Shown here piece by piece: positions 37,154-45,425 of a stretch of 64,000 bases of DNA. Position 1 is the first letter of the stretch. Each line of letters begins with the position of its first letter. The translations under genes were made by a program, and so were the position numbers. Source of the stretch: Leisingera sp. ANG1 (GTDB lineage Bacteria > Pseudomonadota > Alphaproteobacteria > Rhodobacterales > Rhodobacteraceae). A model generated the notes under the pieces. The model was given only the letters and a program-made list of their open reading frames with translations, was not told where the DNA came from and made no database searches. The stretch lies in contig NZ_AFCF02000003.1 of assembly GCF_000203975.2 (NCBI RefSeq), positions 131,327 through 195,326 of the forward strand, read 5' to 3'.

Positions 37154-37885
37154 TTAGATCAGCGGCCGCCGTTCTGGCGCGGCCAATTCGATCATTGCCA
37201 TTTCCGCCAGCGCAGGCAGGTTTCTGACTTTCAGCATTCCATTTTGCCATTTTGCCAGTTTGCTCTCCCGCAGTGTTTTCAGCATCTTATTGGTATGCAC
37301 CAGAGACAGGCCAAGTGCATCTGCGAGGTCCTGCTGGCGATAGGGCAGCGGTACCGTGTCCTTAACATCCATGCCGACTGATCTGAGCCGTTCAAATATC
37401 CTCACTAGTGCCCAGGCAATGCGCTGTGAGGCATCACGCTGACCCAGAGACGCAATGGTTTCACCCAGAAAATGCTCCTCCACTGCGGCAATCCAGGTCA
37501 GATCATACGCGCGCTCCGGATGGTGCTGGAAAAGCTCGTACAGCGCGGCCCGGCGGAACACGCACAACGTCATAGAGGTAGACGCTTCGACTGAATGCTT
37601 CATTTCTCCCATCAGGCTGGCCTGCAGCCCGGCAAAATCGCCGGGAAAAAGAAAATTGATGACCTGACGGCGGCCATTTTCTAGCGTTGTGTAGCGCGTA
37701 CCCATGCCTTTGAGCACCGTGTAGAGTTGCGGGCTGTTCGAGCCTTCCAGAAGGATAGTCGTGCCTGCATCCACTGTCAGCTCGCCGGTTTTGAACTCTT
37801 GGGTAAAGGCGACTTCCTCACGCGACATTGGTGTGAACACGGGCCGCTTTCGCAACGGGCAGTTCTGGCAGGTTGTTGGCGGCAT
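37154..37885 (-). CDS. Crp/Fnr-family transcriptional regulator
   Basis: The 243-residue protein has an N-terminal cyclic-nucleotide-binding-like beta roll (AGTTILLEGSNSPQLYTVLKG; INFLFPGDFAGLQ) and a C-terminal winged helix (YRQQDLADALGLSLVHTNKMLK). The cluster CQNCPLR near the N-terminus contains two cysteines and a third lies in the roll, but the spacing is not a clear Fnr iron-sulfur motif. Similar Crp/Fnr proteins are often found near stress genes in this bacterial group. It is divergent from a receiver-like protein gene. Confidence 0.9.
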   Translation of the reverse strand: MPPTTCQNCPLRKRPVFTPMSREEVAFTQEFKTGELTVDAGTTILLEGSNSPQLYTVLKGMGTRYTTLENGRRQVINFLFPGDFAGLQASLMGEMKHSVEASTSMTLCVFRRAALYELFQHHPERAYDLTWIAAVEEHFLGETIASLGQRDASQRIAWALVRIFERLRSVGMDVKDTVPLPYRQQDLADALGLSLVHTNKMLKTLRESKLAKWQNGMLKVRNLPALAEMAMIELAAPERRPLI

Positions 37886-37972
37886 GGCCCTCTCCCTTCG
37901 TACCTATGTCATAGTTAAATGCGCCTGCGCCGAAAAAGTTCCAGTATGTCCCATTGTAGGGGGGCGAAAGCA

Positions 37973-38389
37973 ATGGAAGAGCCCAGTCAAGACCGAGCAC
38001 ACATTTATCTTGTGGTGTCCAGAAATTACCTGATTACTTGCGATATCTGCGATACCATCTCGGATTTCGATCCGGTGGCTGAAATCAGCGTGCAAGAGGG
38101 GCATGAACACGCTCTTGTTACGATCATGCCTTTGCGGCGGATTGCAGTAGCTTTCGTGGAGGCGGGGTCCGAACAGGTGACTAAGCTCAAGATAGATCAG
38201 GCTGTTCAGGGCCGCGGCGGCCGGCTTGTCTTGATGGGAAATGCGGCCGAAGATGAACTGGACGGGCATTCCCCGCGCTTGAGGTGGCCGGTGCTTGCCC
38301 GGCCAGTTTCCACCCGGATGATACTGAAACAGCTGGCGCTGCCGCAGCACAGTATTCGAAGTAAACGGTGTTTTGCAGGCCTGAGATAG
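37973..38389 (+). CDS. Receiver-like (degenerate REC) protein
   Basis: The 138-residue protein starts at the ATG at 37973 behind GGGGGGCG. The opening YLVVSRNYLITCDICDTISD matches the first strand and helix of a response-regulator receiver, where VxxxxxYLxxxDL and an acidic pair are expected, but the acidic pair is replaced by SRN. The phosphoacceptor region (RRIAVAFVEAGSE) has no aspartate at the strand end. It is therefore probably a non-phosphorylated receiver relative. It is divergent from the Crp/Fnr gene, in the general-stress island. The assignment is by pattern only. Confidence 0.55.
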   Translation: MEEPSQDRAHIYLVVSRNYLITCDICDTISDFDPVAEISVQEGHEHALVTIMPLRRIAVAFVEAGSEQVTKLKIDQAVQGRGGRLVLMGNAAEDELDGHSPRLRWPVLARPVSTRMILKQLALPQHSIRSKRCFAGLR

Positions 38390-38429
38390 GGGTTGGACTG
38401 GCTGCGCGTGTGGGTCCAGCTGGGCTGTT

Positions 38430-39680
38430 TTACTTTGCCAGCTCATCCATGGCGCGGCCGACCGTGAAGCCGTGAAGCATAGTCGACAGCAGGATGGTCA
38501 AACCGATTAGAGCCCATAGCTCAGGTTCATTGACAAACTCCAGATGCGCACCGGCATAACAAAGATAGTAGACTGAGCCGATCCCCCGGACACCAAATAC
38601 GGATACCACCAGACGGTCACGCTTACGCAGACGCGACCCGGCTAAAGAGATCCAGCCTGCTAGAGGGCGTATCACAAGGATGAGCAGAAATGCCAGCAGC
38701 AGGTGCGTCCATGTGAAGTCCTCCAGAACAACTGGAAGGACGTGACCAAGCGCGACCAGCAGCAGCGCTGTCAAAGCGTGTTCGATAGTTTCGCAGAAGT
38801 CGTGCAGCCTACGGTGAAACCGGTGTTCATTTTCGATCCGGCGCAGTGCCAGGCCCATAACGGTGACGGCTATGAACCCATAGCCTTCGACCAGTTCGGT
38901 TGAACCGTAGCACAGCAATACACCTGCTATCGCTACCACACCTGAACCCGTGTCGGCCAGAACTGCCGAACGGGGAAACAAAAACAGCACCTGCCCCAGT
39001 GCCCATCCGCCGCAGGCGCCCATCACAACACCAGCTGAGATCCGGTAGGCGACGTCAATCATCAGCCAATCGGCCAGCCAGGCCTGAGGGTTCAGCCCCT
39101 GAACGGCAACGATGAGACCGAGATAGACAAAAGGAAAAGCAAGCCCGTCATTGAGCGCCGCTTCCGTTGTCAGCGTAAAGCGCACCGGATGCTCGTTGCC
39201 TTCCATAGGCGGACCAACCTGCACGTCACCCGCAAGCACCGGGTCTGTCGGGGCCAGCACGGCCCCCAGAAGAATTGCCCCCGCAGCCGTCATGCCGCCC
39301 AATCCCCACCCCAGTAAGGCAACCGCCAGAATTGTGAGCGGCATCGCGATGAGGAGGAGTCTGGCTGTCGGAGCCCAATCTTTCCACGACCTCAAGCTGT
39401 CCAAGCGGAGGCCGGCAGCAAAAAGCGCCACTATCACGGTCAGCTCGCTGACGACTTCCCAAGGCTTCGGGTGAACGCGCGGATCAGGAAGCTCAGGCAG
39501 GCCCGGGACCAGCCAGTATGCCGCCATGCCCAACAGCATGAGAAGCGGCGCGGCGGCGGGTTCCCTTGTGGAAAAAAGGCGCGGCGACCAATGGGCGAGA
39601 ATGATCACTACACCCACCGCCGCAAGCATGAGGTGATAGGGGGCTAAACCGAAGAATTCAGATTGATCCATGAGCACCAT
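38430..39680 (-). CDS. Na+(K+)/H+ antiporter, CPA1 type (NhaP-like)
   Basis: The 416-residue protein has about 12 membrane segments. The ion-binding motif APTDPVLAGDVQVG and the following TEAALNDGLAFPFVY correspond to the NhaP/CPA1 core, with the transport Asp pair. Alternative starts are the ATG at 39680 and at 39671. Antiporters of this type support pH and salt tolerance, which suits the surrounding stress genes, although no EcfG-type promoter was found in front of it. Confidence 0.9.
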   Translation of the reverse strand: MVLMDQSEFFGLAPYHLMLAAVGVVIILAHWSPRLFSTREPAAAPLLMLLGMAAYWLVPGLPELPDPRVHPKPWEVVSELTVIVALFAAGLRLDSLRSWKDWAPTARLLLIAMPLTILAVALLGWGLGGMTAAGAILLGAVLAPTDPVLAGDVQVGPPMEGNEHPVRFTLTTEAALNDGLAFPFVYLGLIVAVQGLNPQAWLADWLMIDVAYRISAGVVMGACGGWALGQVLFLFPRSAVLADTGSGVVAIAGVLLCYGSTELVEGYGFIAVTVMGLALRRIENEHRFHRRLHDFCETIEHALTALLLVALGHVLPVVLEDFTWTHLLLAFLLILVIRPLAGWISLAGSRLRKRDRLVVSVFGVRGIGSVYYLCYAGAHLEFVNEPELWALIGLTILLSTMLHGFTVGRAMDELAK

Positions 39681-39940
39681 CGAGCAGAGTATACGGCCTT
39701 TGGCGCTGCTGAGTGCAGCAAAATAAACGGGCCAGCCGTTAACATGCCGAGGAGCGTGCGGCCTGGCCCGCCACTACGTCAACCTGTCAAAATTTTCGGA
39801 TCAGGTCTTCGGGCTTCGGTTGCCTGCCGCGTTTCTTGCACCTCCTTTTTTATTTAATGCTGAACCAGACCAGTTGGAAAAGCCCATTTCTTATCTAGTC
39901 TGCGCCCCCATTGCTCTCGCTCCCGGGCTTTCCTGCCTGG

Positions 39941-40138
39941 TCAGATGCTGTCCAGGATCCGGTCGACAGTCTGGCGGACTTCATCCTTGGTCTTGCCCAG
40001 TTTCTGCTGCAGCAGCCCTTCCAGCTGCTCGCGTTCGCCCTTCGCCTGCTCCAGCTCGTCATCAGTCAGGTCGCCATAGGCCTCGCGAAGTCGGCCTTTG
40101 AGTTCGGTCCATTTGCCGGTGAACCGGTCGTCATCCAT
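39941..40138 (-). CDS. CsbD-family stress protein
   Basis: The 65-residue protein starts at the ATG at 40138 behind AAAGGAG. It has the CsbD pattern: DDRFTGKWTELKGRLREAYG then LTDDELEQAKGEREQLEG, a small charged, largely helical protein induced by general stress in many bacteria. Its exact function is unknown. A perfect EcfG-type promoter lies 66 bases upstream, directly tying it to the sigma factors in this window. Confidence 0.92.
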   Translation of the reverse strand: MDDDRFTGKWTELKGRLREAYGDLTDDELEQAKGEREQLEGLLQQKLGKTKDEVRQTVDRILDSI

Positions 40139-40204
40139 GAGTCGTTCTCCTTTGAAAATCATTTGGAATCCGGGTCAGTCGCGGTGCGGCGCCCTTGGAC
40201 AGAA

Positions 40205-40229
40205 AACGCGCCAGCGGCTGCTTGGTTCC
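40205..40229 (-). promoter_or_regulatory. EcfG-type promoter of csbD (GGAAC-N16-CGTT)
   Basis: There is an exact match on the minus strand: GGAAC at 40225-40229, a 16-base spacer and CGTT at 40205-40208, 66 bases upstream of the CsbD start. Confidence 0.8.
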
Positions 40230-40240
40230 GGTATCACGCC

Positions 40241-40264
40241 GTGTCCGTGTCCGTGTCCGTGTCG
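40241..40264. repeat. Hexanucleotide tandem repeat (GTGTCC, about four units)
   Basis: Three perfect GTGTCC units and a fourth with one change (GTGTCG) lie 12 bases beyond the -35 of the csbD promoter. On the minus strand a possible small frame (40234-40506) would end in Asp-Thr repeats because of it. Copy number may vary by slippage. Confidence 0.6.
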
Positions 40265-40550
40265 GAGGCGGCACCTAGAAGCATGGCAAAAGCCGAAAGC
40301 GACAACCAGGTTAGCCGGATATTGACGCCGCACGATACGCCGAAGACCTGATTGTAGGAGTCGAAGGTTTCAGTATGAACCGTGATCCCTGCGCTGGCGG
40401 TGAACCACAGAAGGCAAGCGGCAGCGGCTCCCCTTGGTGATCCAAGGCTGGTCGGCAGCCGGGCGGTTTTGGCCGTAGCCGCACAGAACTTATATCCCGA
40501 ACGCACCGGTCAGCATCAGTACCGGCAAGCGGGCCAGCCCGAACAATTGC

Positions 40551-40718
40551 TCAAGCAAGAATCTGCAGGTCCAGCGGGCAAAGGCTGGCAGGGCGCGTCA
40601 CCGTGCCCGCCACGATCAGCAGCATGATTGCGAACAGAGACAGCCCCAGTTTCAGGGCGGACAGCACCGCAATGCTGCGGGATTCCTTGCAGTCCAGAAC
40701 CTCTCTCAGCCCGACCAT
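40551..40718 (-). CDS. Possible small membrane protein
   Basis: A 55-residue frame (MVGLREVLDCKESRSIAVLS onward) has one strong hydrophobic stretch (KLGLSLFAIMLLIVAGTVT) flanked by charged residues, as in a single-span membrane protein. No family is recognised and the ribosome-binding site is weak. It could be a real stress-island gene or the remnant of one; the minus-strand sequence just upstream (near 40747-40845) also has a protein-like tail without a start. Confidence 0.3.
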   Translation of the reverse strand: MVGLREVLDCKESRSIAVLSALKLGLSLFAIMLLIVAGTVTRPASLCPLDLQILA

Positions 40719-40839
40719 CGCACTCCGGCGGCTGCGGATACCCGCTAAGCCGCCGACAGCAGCACATAGGTGTTCTCGGTAAACTGGTGATCGGGATCAT
40801 AGTCCGGGAACGCCCGCCTTGCGTTGCGCTGAGGAGCCC

Positions 40840-41205
40840 TTATTCGCCGACCATCTCCATAACAGCATCAAGATGGGCGGTTTTGAACGGGCGGGTAAGC
40901 ATGGGCAATGCCTTCAATTCTGGCTCGGCCGTATCCCCATTGACCAAGATGACCCGCCACTTCTTAGATAGCGCGTCGGTAAGCCAGTCCCGAGCAGCAG
41001 GGTTGCTGAGCGGGAAGGCAAAGAACACCAGTCGTGGCGGCGGCAATCCGTCTTCCAGAAAGCCAGTGCAATGCTCGACTTTACTTTCGGTCAAGATGGC
41101 GTTCAAACCACGGCGTGTCAGGTAATCGCTGATATCAACTGCTTCAAACGCGTTGTTGGTAAGGATCAGTACGGGTGCTTCCGCACCTTGAGTTTCGCTG
41201 CCCAT
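40840..41205 (-). CDS. Receiver-like protein lacking the phosphoacceptor
   Basis: The 121-residue protein starts at the ATG at 41205 behind GGAGG. APVLILTNNAFEAVDISDYLTRRGL resembles the first beta strand and helix of a receiver domain, but the acidic residues that bind Mg are replaced by NN. The strand ending in the phosphoacceptor reads RLVFFAFPLSN with no Asp. The C-terminal LTRPFKTAHLDAV keeps the conserved K/R-PF end. It is thus probably a phosphorylation-independent receiver relative, possibly a binding partner in stress signalling. Confidence in the fold is moderate. Confidence 0.6.
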   Translation of the reverse strand: MGSETQGAEAPVLILTNNAFEAVDISDYLTRRGLNAILTESKVEHCTGFLEDGLPPPRLVFFAFPLSNPAARDWLTDALSKKWRVILVNGDTAEPELKALPMLTRPFKTAHLDAVMEMVGE

Positions 41206-41779
41206 ATGGCCTCCATTTTTTGGAGGAACTTTGGCACCGTGCCAGGCGTCATGCATTAAACTGTGACATAGTTCTGGGCAAACCATGCCATTGAAACGTT
41301 TTATTTCCAAAGCCCCCTCCAAAAGGAGAAAACAAAAAATAGCTAGACAAAAACTAGCCAGATATTTGATATATATAAATAATTTGCTGTTTCTCCGGGG
41401 AGCCGCGCCCAGTGATGGAGAAAATCCGAAGCAAATTTCAGTCCGATCGCCCTGAGAAGTCACTTGTCGTGTGACAATCCGATCTTGCAGCCGCTCCTTT
41501 CAGCTTTGGATCCGAAGGCCTAGCGAAGTGCGAAACGGCCGTTGGCAGCAATGGTAACGCAGTCTCGGCCCTACGACATGGCGGAAACCAGGCGTATTTG
41601 AAGCGGGCATCCCGGATTGGTGGGGGCCAAACGCAACCCAGCGGGAGGTGTTCCTCTGCTTTCCTGCTGAACACTTGCAGAAACTGGGGGTAGACAACGC
41701 ATCGTCATGGCGGGTGAACTGCCTTTATCCGCGCAACGCGGACCTGTCTTTTGCAGCGGGTGCGAATTTGATCGGGAGA
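41206..41779. other. Intergenic stretch with one EcfG-type promoter
   Basis: No gene is clear in about 570 bases. An AT-rich patch with TATATAAATAAT lies at about 41370-41383, and a perfect EcfG-type promoter faces the minus strand at 41630-41654. The transcript from that promoter would have a leader of more than 400 bases before the receiver-like gene. Confidence 0.45.
41630..41654 (-). promoter_or_regulatory. EcfG-type promoter without an adjacent gene
   Basis: The minus strand has GGAAC (41650-41654), a 16-base spacer and CGTT (41630-41633), an exact consensus match. The next recognised gene in that direction starts at 41205, 424 bases away, so it may drive a long leader, a small RNA or an unrecognised small gene. 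It could also be a chance match. Confidence 0.45.
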
Positions 41780-43207
41780 ATGCAAAAATTGGAACTCGTA
41801 GAGTGTTTTGCTGAACCAAGCAGGGAAAGCACCGTTGCCCCGCTAAGCAAACTGCGGTTGTTCTTGCATTGCGTGGCTGTATCGGCAGTGCTGTTCTTGG
41901 GAACTGTGGCCGGTCAAGCGGAGATAGCTCGTGAACCGGTGCAGACCGACAGCCTGATCGAAGTTGGTGATGCGGCCGTACGGGATGGTGAGATTCTGAG
42001 CAGAATTGAAAACCTGCTGGCTGAAATCAACGGCTATGGAAGCGTGAAAGTGTCAGTTTCCGAAGGTGTTGTTCGTGTTTCGGGTCAAGTAATCGACAAT
42101 GCGGCGCAAGACCGGCTTACGCAGATCATCAACCGCGTGGCCGGTGTTGTGGCTATTGAGAATGAAACCGAAATCAGCGGCACCCTTGAAGAACGGCTGG
42201 CTCCGGCCATGGAGCGGATTGCTGCCCGCACACGCAATCTGCTGGCAAACGGTCCGATCTTCCTGGTCGCAATGGCGGCCTTTCTGCTGGTGGCTGCGGG
42301 CGGGTGGCTGCTGACGACGCGGATAGGCATCTGGACCCGGCTGGCACCCAACGCTTTCATTGCGGATGTCTACAGGGCGGTTGCACGCATCCTTTTCATC
42401 CTGACCGGACTGGTTCTGGCTCTGGATATCATGAACGCAACAGCGCTGATCGGGGCAGTTCTGGGTGCGGCAGGCGTGGTTGGCCTCGCGCTTGGCTTTG
42501 CAGTGCGCGACACGGTTGAGAATTTCATTGCCTCCATTCTTCTCAGTCTTCGCCAACCATTCCGGCCAAATGATTTCGTCGACATCCAAGGGGATCAAGG
42601 AACGGTGGCGCGGTTGACGTCGCGGGCGACCATCCTGATCTCACCCGATGGCAACCATATCCGCATTCCCAATGCCACAGTGTACAAGGGGCGTATCGTG
42701 AATTTTACCCGTGATCCCCATCGCCGGTTCTGTTTTGACCTAGGGGTAGATGCAGATGCCGACTTGGCCGCTGCGCTGGCCACCGCCGTTGCTGCGCTGG
42801 AGGCTCAGAAATTCGTGCTGAAGGAGCCGGAGGTCGGCGCCTGGATCAATGAAGTCGGAGACTCCAATGTGATCCTGACTTTCACCGGCTGGGTGAACCA
42901 GACGGAAGTGAATTTCGCCAAGGCGCGCGGTGAGGCGATCCGGGCTGCCAAGATGGCGCTGGAAAGCGCAGGATTTGGTCTGCCGGAGCCGATTTACCGG
43001 GTGCGGCTGGATGGGGCGAGCGCCACTGCGGCGGCAAAGCGAGACTCCGTTGAAGAAGAGCGGGCTCCTAAACCTGAATTGGCAGCATTGCCCGAGGCTG
43101 CCGATCCAGCGCGGGCAGAGCCGGCAATCGCGGATGCCGCGGAGCGGGAGCGTGAAGTGCTGGATGGCGGGGAAAACCTTTTAGACGATCAACAACAAGC
43201 GGAGTGA
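41780..43207 (+). CDS. MscS-family mechanosensitive channel with BON domain
   Basis: The protein is 475 residues from the ATG at 41780. A signal-like hydrophobic segment (LFLHCVAVSAVLFLG) is followed by a periplasmic BON domain (about residues 60-140: SVKVSVSEGVVRVSGQV). Then come three membrane helices and the MscS pore helix and beta domain (GAAGVVGLALGFAVRDTVENF; PFRPNDFVDIQGDQGTV). The C-terminal 60 residues are Glu/Ala-rich and probably unstructured. It would release solutes on hypo-osmotic shock. It converges on the AI-2E gene. Confidence 0.92.
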   Translation: MQKLELVECFAEPSRESTVAPLSKLRLFLHCVAVSAVLFLGTVAGQAEIAREPVQTDSLIEVGDAAVRDGEILSRIENLLAEINGYGSVKVSVSEGVVRVSGQVIDNAAQDRLTQIINRVAGVVAIENETEISGTLEERLAPAMERIAARTRNLLANGPIFLVAMAAFLLVAAGGWLLTTRIGIWTRLAPNAFIADVYRAVARILFILTGLVLALDIMNATALIGAVLGAAGVVGLALGFAVRDTVENFIASILLSLRQPFRPNDFVDIQGDQGTVARLTSRATILISPDGNHIRIPNATVYKGRIVNFTRDPHRRFCFDLGVDADADLAAALATAVAALEAQKFVLKEPEVGAWINEVGDSNVILTFTGWVNQTEVNFAKARGEAIRAAKMALESAGFGLPEPIYRVRLDGASATAAAKRDSVEEERAPKPELAALPEAADPARAEPAIADAAEREREVLDGGENLLDDQQQAE

Positions 43208-43241
43208 AGAGTTTTTGCACCCCTGCGGTGCCGGACAGCGG

Positions 43242-44273
43242 TCAAATCACCTTGTTTAAGGGGTCCTGCGCAGGTTCGTCCGCGGCCCCGGGCTGCGGGG
43301 CTAGCAGAACCCCCAGCCAAAGCAAAAGCGGCAGTGTGACAAATGCTCCGACCGGTCCCCAAAGCCACAGGCCAAATACAATTGCCAGGAATATCAGCAG
43401 CGGGTTTATTGCCATGCGCTGCCCAACAACAAGAGGTGTCACAATATTAGCCTCTGTCAGGTTGATCAGCAAAAACGCCAGTGGTGGCAAAACAGCAAAC
43501 AACCCATGGAACTGAAGCAGTCCGGCGATTGCCAGACTGACTGCAATCAGTAAAGGGCCAAGGTACAGGACGTAATTCAGCAAAGCTGCCGCCAGCCCCC
43601 AGATCAAAGCATATTCAACGCCGAGCGCAATTAGTGCAGCCGCGGTGACGGCACCCAGTCCGGTATTCACCAAAGTGATGGCAGCGAAATACTTGGCGAC
43701 GACGGTGTCGGCGTGTTTCAATCGGATTTCCAGTGGCCCTGTCAGGCGGTACAGGTCATTGCGTGTCAGAGTGAAAAAAAACAACGTTCCAACAAATATG
43801 AACACTTGGGAGACGAAGCTGGGGGCCAGCCAGAGTGCATCCCCTACCGAAGGGATCGCAGTTTGTGGTTCCACGGCTTCGGCGCCTACGCTTTCCTCAA
43901 TTTCCTGGCTGATTGTCTCGATTCCGCGCAGCAGAGACGATGCTTGGTCGATCAAAGCTCCCATCACGGACTTGATGCGGGGTAGCTCTTCGATGAGGAC
44001 ATTGATCAGCGGCTCAATCAGCAAAAGAATGACTGCTACGAACAGCGTAGAAAGGATTAAAAGCGACAGGGCGATCGCCAGCCGTGGCACTCCATACCGG
44101 GCCAGTTTGTCGGCGAGCGGCGAAACCACTACACCCAAGACTAGCGCAAAGCTCATCGGCGCGAGGACTTGCTGTGCCAGGTGCAGGGCTGCAGTGATGC
44201 CGATGATTGTCAGAATCATCAGCATCACACGAACCCCCCGGCCGCTGAGGACATTTTCTAGAATTCCGGACAT
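43242..44273 (-). CDS. AI-2E family (PerM-like) transporter
   Basis: The 343-residue protein has about eight membrane segments and the family features: VVSPLADKLARYGVPRLAIA near the N-terminus, then two segments around YALIWGLAAALLNYVLYLGP, and NLTEANIVTPLVVGQRMAINP. Members export or take up various substrates; several are linked to Na+/H+ exchange or cell-envelope stress. It starts two bases after the stop of the gene before it, so it is last in an envelope-protein operon with the DUF3618-like and holin-X-like genes. Confidence 0.88.
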   Translation of the reverse strand: MSGILENVLSGRGVRVMLMILTIIGITAALHLAQQVLAPMSFALVLGVVVSPLADKLARYGVPRLAIALSLLILSTLFVAVILLLIEPLINVLIEELPRIKSVMGALIDQASSLLRGIETISQEIEESVGAEAVEPQTAIPSVGDALWLAPSFVSQVFIFVGTLFFFTLTRNDLYRLTGPLEIRLKHADTVVAKYFAAITLVNTGLGAVTAAALIALGVEYALIWGLAAALLNYVLYLGPLLIAVSLAIAGLLQFHGLFAVLPPLAFLLINLTEANIVTPLVVGQRMAINPLLIFLAIVFGLWLWGPVGAFVTLPLLLWLGVLLAPQPGAADEPAQDPLNKVI

Positions 44274-44275
44274 TA

Positions 44276-45037
44276 TTAGCTGGCAGCGGTGTGCAGTGAT
44301 TTTTTGCTGGCAGATGGATCCAGCTTGGCGTTGGCTGTTTGATACAGTTTGTCCATCTCGTCGCGCAAAGCCTTTTCAGCTTTTGCCGCCAGCGCATCTC
44401 GATGCGCTCCTAGAACTTCATCCTCCCGGCGAGTGGAAGGCAGCAGGGCGCCGATCAGCGCACCAAGGCCAAGCGCAATCGCGCCGGCAGCAAGTGGGTT
44501 CTCTTCAAAAAAGGTCTGGCCTCTGGCCGCGGCTTTGGATGCGTGTGCCTCAAGCTTCTCCTGCGCCTGCAGAGCTGCCCTGCGGGCGTTGAGCACACGT
44601 TTCCGGGCGGCCTCAGGCAAGCCGTCCAGTCCTGCGTTCAAAGTCTCGCGCATATTGGTCGAGCGGAAGCTTTCTTTACTCATCCCGGTCATCTCCTTTT
44701 TCATAGCAGCATCCGCGGCGGCGACGCGGTTATCAAAACCGGCAAAGGAGTCCTCCAGCGGAACTGCTGTTGGATTGGCGACGGGGCTAGTCGGACGGCG
44801 GCCGGTCCCCGCAAACATCAGGGCAAGCCCCGCGCCGGTCAGCACCAGTGCCGCTGGGTTGCGTTTGGCTGCGGCCACTGCCTGCTGACTAAGCTGGCCG
44901 CCGTACCCGTGAGCCGTGGCCTTGAGCTGCTTGGTCACCGATTGCGGAGCGAGCATATCTGTCACTCCCGACAGCGAGGCAGCCAGTTTGCGGCGGTCTG
45001 CATCCACCTTTTTTTCGAGGTTGTCAATTTCCGGCAT
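44276..45037 (-). CDS. DUF3618-like hypothetical protein
   Basis: The 253-residue protein begins with a charged coiled-coil-like segment (LEKKVDADRRKLAASLSGVTD), as in DUF3618 proteins. It has a glycine-rich membrane segment (PAALVLTGAGLALMFAGTG), a long Ala/Glu-rich helical middle and a second membrane-like segment near the end (NPLAAGAIALGLGALIGALLP). It overlaps the previous gene by 14 bases. The function is unknown; the group is usually envelope-associated and stress-linked. Confidence 0.75.
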   Translation of the reverse strand: MPEIDNLEKKVDADRRKLAASLSGVTDMLAPQSVTKQLKATAHGYGGQLSQQAVAAAKRNPAALVLTGAGLALMFAGTGRRPTSPVANPTAVPLEDSFAGFDNRVAAADAAMKKEMTGMSKESFRSTNMRETLNAGLDGLPEAARKRVLNARRAALQAQEKLEAHASKAAARGQTFFEENPLAAGAIALGLGALIGALLPSTRREDEVLGAHRDALAAKAEKALRDEMDKLYQTANAKLDPSASKKSLHTAAS

Positions 45038-45425
45038 TTCCAGCCTCCCTGATACTGGCAGCGTCCTGCTTGATACTGCGAATGGTGCGCGACGGCAGAA
45101 GCGCCTTGCTGCTGAGGCGGAACTTGCCCGCCAGAAGCAAGCACACAGCCGCGGTCAGAAGAGCACCGCCTACTACAAGGGCGGCAAGGCCTGGGGATAG
45201 CCCGGCGGCGGCAATCCAAGCGACAAGTGCCGCAGCAAGGACGTGCAAACCTGCCAGAGCGGCAATGGCAGCGGCAGTCATGAAGGCGAGCCCGGTTCCA
45301 GCCTGCGCGGCCTTCTCCTTTAATTCACCTTTGGCTAGCTCCGATTCGCTGCGCAACAGGGCAACGAAGTTACGGAGAGTGCCAAGGAACAGCTCTGGGG
45401 CCGCGCGTAAATCAGGATGCGTCAT
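45024..45425 (-). CDS. Putative holin-X / DUF1469-like membrane protein
   Basis: The 133-residue protein has a charged N-terminal helix (LFLGTLRNFVALLRSESELAKGE) and two hydrophobic helices (GLAFMTAAAIAALAGLHVLA and AALVVGGALLTAAVCLLLAG). This pattern belongs to small proteins annotated as phage holin superfamily III or DUF1469. It overlaps its neighbours by 14 bases on both sides. It is not evidence of a prophage; chromosomal copies are common in stress clusters. Confidence 0.75.
   Translation of the reverse strand: MTHPDLRAAPELFLGTLRNFVALLRSESELAKGELKEKAAQAGTGLAFMTAAAIAALAGLHVLAAALVAWIAAAGLSPGLAALVVGGALLTAAVCLLLAGKFRLSSKALLPSRTIRSIKQDAASIREAGNAGN

Noticed and set aside
40745-40845. Protein-like tail on the minus strand (FPDYDPDHQFTENTYVLLSAA)
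   Set aside because: It has no start codon, ribosome-binding site or recognised family; too short to annotate as a pseudogene.
45024-45425. Prophage holin
   Set aside because: No other phage gene is present and the protein belongs to a chromosomal family of small membrane proteins found in stress clusters.
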